NCBI RefSeq assembly: GCF_043641665.1 | Contig: NC_092196.1 | Location: 1,966,869 to 2,030,868 of the forward strand | From: Enoplosus armatus | Lineage: Eukaryota; Chordata; Actinopteri; Centrarchiformes; Enoplosidae | Reading direction: 5' to 3' | DNA length: 64,000 bases | Shown here: one piece after another, positions 56,041 through 64,000 of the stretch | Layout: each line of letters begins with the position of its first letter | Numbering within the stretch: position 1 is the stretch's first letter | The notes under the pieces: generated by a model | What the model saw: only the letters and a program-made list of their open reading frames with translations | Database searches by the model: none | What the model was told of the DNA's origin: nothing | Translations under genes and position numbers: made by a program

Positions 56041-56295
56041 TCAAAAAAGTCCTTATGTATCTTCTGTTGGCCCTTTCTGCAGCCCTCAAACTGAACAACC
56101 TCCAAACACTACACAAGAGTAGTTCCTGAGCAGAGTGCTCCGATAACTCACTGGCTATCTAACTGGCTGAGTTCGGTGAAGTCCTGGCAGCTCGTTGAAA
56201 GGCACACTTTCTGAATGCGGGTATTTATACAGCAGTTAGACCTGCTTTATAATCAAACAAGACATGGAAATCTCACCTACTACAATATGGGACCT
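56041..56295 (+). mobile_element. TTAA-type MITE, 3' two thirds
   Basis: It is colinear with the 11-kb copy from AAAAAAGTCCT through GAAGTCCTGGCAGCTCGTTG and GACCTGCTTTATAATCAAAC to AATATGGGACCT, followed by TTAA at 56296-56299. The left end is missing. Confidence 0.7.
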
Positions 56296-56734
56296 TTAAA
56301 CTTGGGAAAATGACAATTAAAGCAGTTGAGTCCCGTATGAAATCAGAAAAGCGCCGCTGCTACGCTGGTATTTGAAAAAAATACGGCTCCAGTCTTGGGC
56401 CCAGTGTAAGTTGGAGGTCCGTGCAGCTCCTACAACAAGAACACGGTTCCATGGAAGCTGTGGTCTTCGCGCCACGCGTAACTCTATCAGGAGAGTGGTT
56501 TCGGAGTATGGCGAGTAGATTGTCCCAAAATGTTCCCCTGCCTTTTTGTGGTCTGTTGAACTTTGGCCATTGCATTGTCTCCTATGTGGACCAGGTCAAA
56601 AGGTAGAAACCCAGGATCGCGACACAGTTGCAGAGGCCTGAATGGATCCCCTTGAATGGATCCCCCTTCCTCAGCAAAGACTTGGAAGATCTTGTCAGGG
56701 TAATTATTCATGATTGAAATACATACATATATTA

Positions 56735-58177
56735 TTACTAGACATGATCAATCTGTCTTTATTAACAGGCTACGTACCACAGTCCTTTAAAGTTGCTGTA
56801 ATTAAACCTCTTCTTAAAAAGACCACACTTGATCCAGAGGTTTTAGCCAACTATAGACCTATATCTAACCTCCCCTTTCTCTCCAAGATCCTTGAGAAAG
56901 CAGTCGCCAACTAGCTGTGTGACTTTCTACATGACAATAGGTTGCTTGAGGACTTTCAGTCAAGTTACAGAGCTCATCATAGCACAGAGACGGCACTGGT
57001 GAAAGTTACAAATGACCTTCTCACTGCATCAGACAAAGGACTTGTCTCTATACTTGTTTTGTTAGATCTTAGTGCTGCATTCGACACCATTGACCATAAT
57101 ATCCTATTACAGAGACTGGAACATTTAATTGGCATCAAAGGAACCGCACTAAGCTGGTTTAAGTCGTATTTATCAGATCGATCTCAGTTTGTACATGTTA
57201 ACGATGAATCCTCCATGTACGCCAAAGTCAGTCATGGAGTTCCACAAGGTTCTGTGCTTGGACCAATACTATTCACCTTATATATGCTTCCTTTAGGGGA
57301 TATTATTAGAAAACACTCCATACATTTTCATTGCTATGCAGATGATACCCAGCTATATTTATCGATCAAGCCAGAAGAACCTCATCAGTTAGCCAACCTC
57401 CAAGCATGCCTTAAGGACATAAAGACCTGGATGACCTGTAATTATCTGATGTTGAACTCAGACAAGACAGAAGTTATTGTTCTTGGCCCTGAACACCTCA
57501 GAAATACAGTATCTAAGGATATTGTTAACCTAGATGGCATTGCCCTGGCCTCCAGCGCCACCGTGAGGAATCTCGGAGTTGTCTTTGATCAGGACATGTC
57601 CTTTAACTCCCACGTAAAACAAACTTCACGGACTGCCTTTTTTCACCTCTGTAATATTGCAAAAATCAGGAAGATCCTGTCTCAAACAGATGCAGAAAAA
57701 TTAGTCCATGCATTTGTCACGTCTAGGCTGGATTATTGCAATTCCTTATTATCAGGCTGTCCCAATAAGTCCCTGAGGACTCTCCAGCTGATCCAGAATG
57801 CTGCAGCACGTGTACTGACAGGAACCAGGAAAAGAGATCATATTTCTCCTGTGTTAGCTTCTCTGCACTGGCTCCCTGTAAAATCTAGAATAGAGTTTAA
57901 AATCCTTCTCCTCACCTACAAAGCTCTTACTGGTCAGGCACCATCATATCTTAAAGAGCTCATAGTACCTTATTACCCCACTAGAGCACTCCGCTCCCAG
58001 AATGCAGGGCTGCTTGTGGTTCCTAGAGTCTCCAAAAACAGAACAGGAGCCAGAGCCTTCAGCTATCAAGCTCCTCTCCTGTGGAATCGGCTCCCAGTTT
58101 GGGTCCGGGAGGCAGACACACTCTCTACTTTTAAGAGTAGGCTTAAAACTTTGCTTTTTGATAACGCTTATAGTTAA
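56735..58177 (+). pseudogene. L2-type reverse transcriptase, one premature stop
   Basis: Bases 56735-56910 encode [20 protein letters not shown] and [20 protein letters not shown], then TAG at 56912-56914 where related elements have Gln (from memory). The frame resumes at once, and a 411-codon stretch from 56942 carries the palm motifs: D42 and D48 in [14 protein letters not shown] (motif A), [13 protein letters not shown] at 99-111 (motif B) and YADD at 132-135 (motif C). The C-terminal domain with HWLPV, YKAL-GQAPSYL and [11 protein letters not shown] is complete to the stop. Lacking endonuclease and the 5' end, it is immobile by itself. Confidence 0.9.
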
Positions 58178-58601
58178 GGGCTGGCTCAGGCCTGCCTGGA
58201 CCAGCCCCCTAGTTATGCTGCTATAGGCCTACACTGCCGGGGGACTTCCCATGATGCACTGAGCTTTCCTCCTCTCCCTCTTCATCTTTGCACATTCATC
58301 ACAGTCCAATGAATGTTACTAACTTTATTTCTTCCCTGGAGTTTCTTTGTGCTTTGTCGACTCGTAGGTCGCTGTGGATCGTGGTCCTGGTACGCCTGGG
58401 TGCTGCTGCCGCCATGGGCCTGCCTGACTCTCATCACTACAGTTATTATGTTTAGTCGTAGTTCTGTCACTATTAAAGCTCCTATTATTAATCTCAGCTA
58501 ATATTACAGCTATTTCTACTGTTAGTGCTGCCATACATCTTTGCCTACCTATCTGTCTGTCTGTCTGTCTGTCTATCTGTGTCTCTATGTCTATCTCTCT
58601 G

Positions 58602-58650
<49 letters not shown>

Positions 58651-58910
58651 AAAACCCAACCGGTCAAAGCAGATGACCGCCCACCTAGAGTCTGGTTCTG
58701 CTCGAGGTTTCTGCCTCTTAAAAGGAAGTTTTTCCTTGCCACTGTCGCCAAAGTGCTTGCTCATGGTGGGAACTGTTGGGTCTCTGTAATAACATTATAA
58801 AGAGTCGGTCTAGACCTGCTCTATTTTGTAAAGTGTCATGAGATGACTTTGTTGTGATTTGGCGCTATATAAATAAAATTGAATTGAATTGAATTGAATT
58901 GAATTATATT
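56735..58910 (+). mobile_element. 5'-truncated L2-type non-LTR retrotransposon
   Basis: It starts abruptly inside the ORF2 reverse transcriptase, without endonuclease, and runs through the 3' UTR to TATAAATAAAATTGAATTG, ending in five or so TTGAA units (to about 58905). This end structure, a short tandem repeat instead of poly(A), is typical of L2/CR1-type LINEs. The 3' UTR contains a CT/GT-rich microsatellite block (58547-58648). Confidence 0.9.
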
Positions 58911-59426
58911 TTAAACCCTCTTAACATTTCAAAAGTATGGATAACAAAATGCTGCTGTTTTATTTCTAATATGCTCACTGTCTGGGGTGGATTGATCATA
59001 CCCAGGTCTATTCGGATTTCCTTACGCTACCCAAACTTTACCTATTCCTACTTGCGTGGGAGGTAGAGCAGGGGAGAGCGGGTTGGGGGTTTCGATTTAT
59101 CATTCATCCCACAAAGCTAAAAACACGGGCCATCTCTTGAGTATACTGCTCCTTTTCCACAGGCATAGAGCGAGTCCTACTGAGCACGTGCAGAGTAAGA
59201 AGCCTGTTTCTGATTCTGGAAGAGTGAGTGCGTCACAGTTGCCCCCTGGTTTTTATGTGCACGGGGGTTTTGAGACGAATTAAACGCCATAGATATCATA
59301 CATCATACTGTCCCGACATCATACACAGCCTATGTGATGTGGGTCTCTCATCCCTGGTGCAGGCCTACATGAATAAGAGGCAAAGAAAGCAGCTGTCAGA
59401 GGAGTCAGACCTGCAGGTGGTGCTCT

Positions 59427-59427
59427 C

Positions 59428-59472
<45 letters not shown>
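59427..59472. repeat. (CT)n microsatellite
   Basis: About 20 CT units with one CC interruption. Confidence 0.9.
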
Positions 59473-59476
<4 letters not shown>

Positions 59477-59803
59477 CTCTCTCCCCACATCAGCAGCAGC
59501 CCCCATGTCCCATTAAAATGCCTGCAACCTACATTTGACATTTTAGCATATTTAATTGCATTCACTGTTTATTTCAAGCTAATTATCTGTAAATCTGCAA
59601 AGCACCTGTTGGCTTTTATTGTGAGTGACTGAGAATGTGCCTATATTACTTAAAGCTACAGTAGGTCAAGATTATTGAGTTATAATTTTGGTGGAAATAA
59701 TGAATTGCATGGACCATTGCATGTCACTAACAGTATCTAATTAAAGGGCTCTGTAAAAAAAAAAAAAGATTAAAAAAAGGATGTTTTGTGTTTAGTCTTT
59801 TAG

Positions 59804-59991
59804 AAAACTGGACCAGGTCTGAATCAAATAACCAATCCGGGTTGGCTAGCACATGACCGGCCAATCACGTCGACTCTGTACAAACGAGGGCTTCTACGGA
59901 AGGGTCCGCCTTTCTGGATTGGAGGGTTGGAAATAGAGGAATCAAATTGATTACCCTGATTGGTTGTTTGATTTAGACCTGGTCCAGTTTT
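59804..59991. mobile_element. Short MITE with about 35-bp terminal inverted repeats
   Basis: The left end AAAACTGGACCAGGTCTGAA continues TCAAATAACCAATC; the inverse of the right end reads AAAACTGGACCAGGTCTAAA then TCAAACAACCAATC. Only two or so mismatches occur in the first 34 bases. The element is 188 bp and has no frame. Target duplication is unclear. Confidence 0.7.
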
Positions 59992-59999
59992 TTTTAAAG

Positions 60000-62040
60000 G
60001 CTAAATACATAAGGTGGGGGCGGGGGGGGGGGGGGTATTTGAGAATACGAAATGTAACCACACAGTTTAACTTTTTTATATGCAGTTCACTGTTCAACTT
60101 GAACTGTGGTCTTCATAAGGTCTCAATAATATGCGGATGAATGTAAGTAATACAGCCCTGTCTGGTGCTGTCCATCCATCATGGCCTGACTGGAGGGAGT
60201 CAAACATCCTGCAGGGTGTCTGCTCTCCAGTCCTCCTCTCATCTTAATCCCACAGCGGAGCTCTCTGCTGAGGCTAATGACTGACTCTCTGGCTTGTAAT
60301 GGCGGCAGATAGGATTGGGGACAGGGAGCCGTGACATCTGCTATTATAGGAGCTCAGGACCAGCTAATCCAGTCATGTCCGAGATGTCACTCCCTCAGAC
60401 CTCACCTCCCCAGCAACTGTACTGCAACTGTAAACTATGGCAGCCATTGCAACACACACACACACACACACACACAGACAGCCTCACCTTCCAGCTAATC
60501 ACTCATTACCATGTCAAACTGCGTCTTATCTCACGTGATGCTGCTGATTTTCTTCACTTGAGTTCTAAAACCCAACCCTGGGGAGTGTACCTTCTTTTTC
60601 CCTTATTGTCATGGAAACCCATTTCCACCAGGGAAAGAAAGAACTTTTTCTAAGCTTAGAAAGTCAAATCTTTACTGTCTAGAGGCTATAATTAATATAT
60701 ATTTTCTAAATATAGTGGTGTTTTGTCTTACCTTGAGAATTTTGTATTGTTCATTGTTTTCTTTTTCTGGCAGAGACACAGCCAGATGAATCGCTTTTAT
60801 TCGGGGGGGGGGGGGGGGGGGGGGGTGTAAAATCAATTTGATGCAAATCAAACATGACATTTTCATTCTTCAGAAGGGTTAGGGTTAGGCTGAATACATA
60901 GTAATATGTCGACAAAAATGAGTCCAGAAACATGTAGATTTCCTCAAATGAATTTCCAGTGATTTAGAATATTGAGTGCATTTAAAAAAAATATTATTAT
61001 ACGATACAATTTTGTGTGTTTGTATCAGTGTTTAGAGAAGCGCCCTGCACATTTGCACAGACTCCGACAGCAGCTGTATGACACTATGAAGAGTGTTATG
61101 TAGCGCAGAAACCCGGTGAAACCCCCACCCCGGCTGCACACAAATATTCATCAGGATTACATATAATCAGCTTGAGCATGAAAAGTGTGAGGCTAGCATC
61201 TGATAGGGCTTTAAGACAGAACCTGTCTTCATTTCTGGCTTTTAAAAAAACAAAACAAAAAACGAGTCACTGATTTGGCTGAACTGAAGAACTGAGCCCC
61301 GGCCTTATCTTGTACTTTAGTTATCTATCTGGCATCAGGCAGCGCCGGAGCTCGCCGGTCTTTCCTGTCCGGCCAATCCACTGTTCAACAACAGCGGTCT
61401 AACAGGTTGTAAGACGGGTCTGGGCTTTCTTAGATTCTTCAGTAATCCAACCCATGGTCCTTTCATACTAAGATGCCAATAAAACAGTGCACCTTATGCA
61501 GATCTCACATCTGTTCACATCTGTTGTGATACAGACTCTGATGACATTTGTATCAACACAAAATAATATATTTTAATATGATAATATATTCTGATGCTTA
61601 TTATTGGCAAGAGTGCCACAGGTTTATGTTGAGGCAACGTTTTAGTGCTACTGGGACGTTTATTGAGCTGCATGCTCACTGAATGTCAACACAAGTCAAG
61701 TCAATCCACAGTCTCCTGGAGGTCAGACGTCATGGCTCAGCTGCAAAACTCTCTAAATTGGCTTACAAGTGAACCGGCGTGGTACTGAGTCTCACTGTAA
61801 CCAGCGCAGGCAGAATGGCAGCTGGACACGTAGCACCCTCTTCTGGACAGTCGCACAACTCAGCAGGCACCTGCTGTTACGACACACACAGCCCCATCAC
61901 ATGGAGCCCCCACTGCACATTTTTACACTAACGGAGTGCTGATGTGTGCCTCTCTACAATGTATCACAACGTTTAAAATGACTTCAGCCAAGAAATAGCA
62001 CACAAGGTTAAAACACACAAGTCAAATGGAGTGTTATATA
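60000..62040. other. Non-coding stretch, no recognised gene
   Basis: It includes a G-rich run at 60013-60034, a CA run at about 60451-60476 and a run of about 23 G at 60803-60825. I see no exon or intact transposon. Confidence 0.4.
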
Positions 62041-62044
62041 CGCA

Positions 62045-62252
62045 GATCTATATTTCATCATATTCACCGCATAAAACACAATAACAGCACAGAACAATGA
62101 ACTGTGCAATTGACCTAATTGATTTTTAAATTCAGTTTTCTTCTTCACAGAAATTAATGTATATTATATTTTATATATATATAAAAATTCTTACACCCCG
62201 TGAAGCTTTGGCTGCCCATGATGGGGGTCGGGACCCCCTGTTGGGAACCACC
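62045..62252 (+). mobile_element. MITE with GGTTCCCAAC terminus, copy 2 (3' part)
   Basis: Shares TATATTTCATCATATTCA, AACACAATAACAGCACAGAA, GTGCAATTGACCTAATTGA and ATTCTTACACCC with the copy at 51503, in the same orientation. It keeps the right terminus GGACCCCCTGTTGGGAACCA that copy 1 lacks. Confidence 0.6.
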
Positions 62253-63059
62253 GATCTAATGCATACCCGCTCAAGACAGCCACGTATTCCCAGCCACCAC
62301 TGACCTCGGGTCAGGCACGATGAAGTTGCAATTTCGACTGACCGACAGTCAGCTGAAGGGCCACGTACTGGCTTTTAGAGCTTTCAGCCGAAGGACCTTT
62401 GAGTTTAGAAGATTTTGCTTCATGGATTAGTGTCATTTGTTACATCAACGGAAGTTATTAGGAAATAGTCCTAACCCCCTATCATCCAGTTTCCCTTTTA
62501 AGGTTTCATCTGTTCTGTTTTATTTATGCAGCCACGACTCGTCACATTTAAATATACCAAGTCACCGTCCCCAGTGGTAGCTATGGAACCTGCATCACTT
62601 CGGGGGTTTTTGGAATGTATCCTGGACAGATTTTTGTAGGCCTGCTGTAAGGAAGATAAATAGGTGTTCGGATGCCATTTTGCACAACTGAGGGTAGAAA
62701 TCATATACTGAGCATAATGATTTGCTATTATGTAATTACCTACATTTTGCGAAGAAGAAGAAGGTGACAGAATACTAACGTGAGAAAGTGTCCTCCCCCT
62801 CTCCCTGCTTCACACTGAGTGACAGACACTGGAAATCACATTATCACTCAAAAAAGAGCAGATCTAGATCTGGCCCAGCAGGTTCCCACAGACAGGTATA
62901 GGTATGCAAACACACACACACACACACACACACACTGCTCACATGACATACCAGGTGGAGGTGTGGTTGTTTCAGCTCAGACACCGTCCGGTTTCAGGTG
63001 CTCGGAAGACAGGAGTGGGGAGCGGAGGAATTTGATGTGACTCCTCTCACTTTACGCGG

Positions 63060-63172
63060 CACACAGTCGTCCGACCTTGAGCGGAAGGTGGCCGGTTTGA
63101 TCCCCAAGGTCGAAAGGGGAAACGTGGAGGAGTGGAGTGACCATGGACCTCTTGGGCAAGGCACTAAACACT
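63060..63172 (+). repeat. tRNA-derived SINE-like repeat, third copy
   Basis: CGACCTTGAGCGGAAGGTGG and CCGGTTTGATCCCC (B-box-like) are followed by CTCTTGGGCAAGGCACTAAA, as in the copies at 22 and 47 kb, but on the plus strand. No gene is seen from here to the window end. Confidence 0.5.
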
Positions 63173-64000
63173 CAAACGCTCCGGATTCAGATTATCAAAG
63201 CTACTGACGATGATTCTCAGTGGGTCTGTCACTACTAGCGACGCCTTTCACATTATGTGGAGTCATTTGATCCACTATTCAAATAAAATAAAAAATATTG
63301 ATCAGTGCAGCTTTAAAAACCAAAAGTCAGATTGTGTTAAATGTCAGATGTTATTGTTTCTTGACTCAGGGACCCCTGACGTCTTAGGCCCCTGGGCCTG
63401 TTCGGCCTGCTTCGTAATCCAGCCATAATTCTCGTGTACACAGGAAATTTAAAGTCAGATGGATGTCTGTCCAGAGAACAGATTCCACAAAATTAACTGA
63501 GTTCATTCATGACCCCCAAAGGATGACGCCCTCTCATTTTCAATAAATCATCCCTTTTATTTGTCCCACGAAATCATTGAAGGTACAATCACAGCGAAAT
63601 GCTGCTTTTGGACATATGAGATTTCCTGTAACGCAATTTGCTGATCACATTTAAAGTCCCAGTAGTGTGAGCCATTCTTTTTGATGACCCCATGGCCTGT
63701 CCCCTGGCTGATTGTGTGCCACTGTCTTTCTCTCATTTCTCATGGACTTTGTTAGCGTGATCTGTTCACACAGTTAACATTGTGGGGACCCATCTGATGT
63801 CCAGGGGACCAAAGTCTACAGCAGCCGTTCGATGAGAAGATTGATACCTCTCTCTTATTTGTAAAGCTGATATGTGGCTGGAGCCAGCAAGAAATAGCAC
63901 CCCGTAAATCTGCAAAATTACCCCCCCCCACGACATATAACGTGTTAGTCAGTGAGCTTTAGAGGTGCTGGTAGGTGGATTCTGTTGCTTTTGGACAGAG

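Overview
The window looks like genomic DNA from a teleost fish. Evidence: low coding density, GT-AG introns, many CA/GT and CT microsatellites, and a fish-type repeat load (Tc1/mariner, L2-, CR1/Rex1- and L1-type LINE pieces, TTAA-flanked and hAT-like MITEs, tRNA-derived SINE heads). Species cannot be told from the sequence.

The one well-resolved host gene is on the minus strand. Eleven exons from 34080 down to 3271 join with consistent phases and canonical GT/AG sites into 343 residues of open reading frame with two PDZ domains. The second PDZ closely resembles that of syntaxin-binding protein 4 (STXBP4/Synip), so I call the gene stxbp4-like. Its 3' part (no stop codon seen) lies left of the window, and its first coding exon lies next to a CpG-rich, promoter-like region at about 33.5-34.5 kb. 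A second, unrecognised gene is shown by one good exon at 52915-53039 (minus); a weak candidate at 39539-39771 could be its next exon.

Layout. 1-3.2 kb: interior of the stxbp4-like gene, no exon found. 3.3-34.1 kb: stxbp4-like exons and long introns holding a 16-bp minisatellite (7.7 kb), a TTAA-flanked MITE (11.1 kb), an L1-like relic (13.6 kb), an L2-like endonuclease relic (15.4 kb), a structurally intact Tc1 transposon with an uninterrupted 339-aa transposase (16113-17749), MITEs and a SINE head. 34-53 kb: repeat-rich intergenic or intronic DNA with nested hAT-like MITEs, a wrecked CR1/Rex1-type LINE (40.8-41.8 kb), a decayed Tc1 fragment (47.1-47.4 kb) and a 634-bp 28S rRNA pseudogene (48.2-48.9 kb) beside a repeat that recurs inverted at 23.2-23.7 kb. 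53-64 kb: one 5'-truncated L2-type LINE with a nearly open reverse transcriptase (56.7-58.9 kb), more MITEs, a SINE and microsatellites.

The genes do not form a functional system together: the window is one PDZ scaffold gene, part of another gene, and layers of transposon insertions. I saw no convincing new biological system. The most checkable points are the two-PDZ architecture, the intact Tc1 element, the nested MITE with a perfect target-site duplication, the 28S insertion and the orphan exon.
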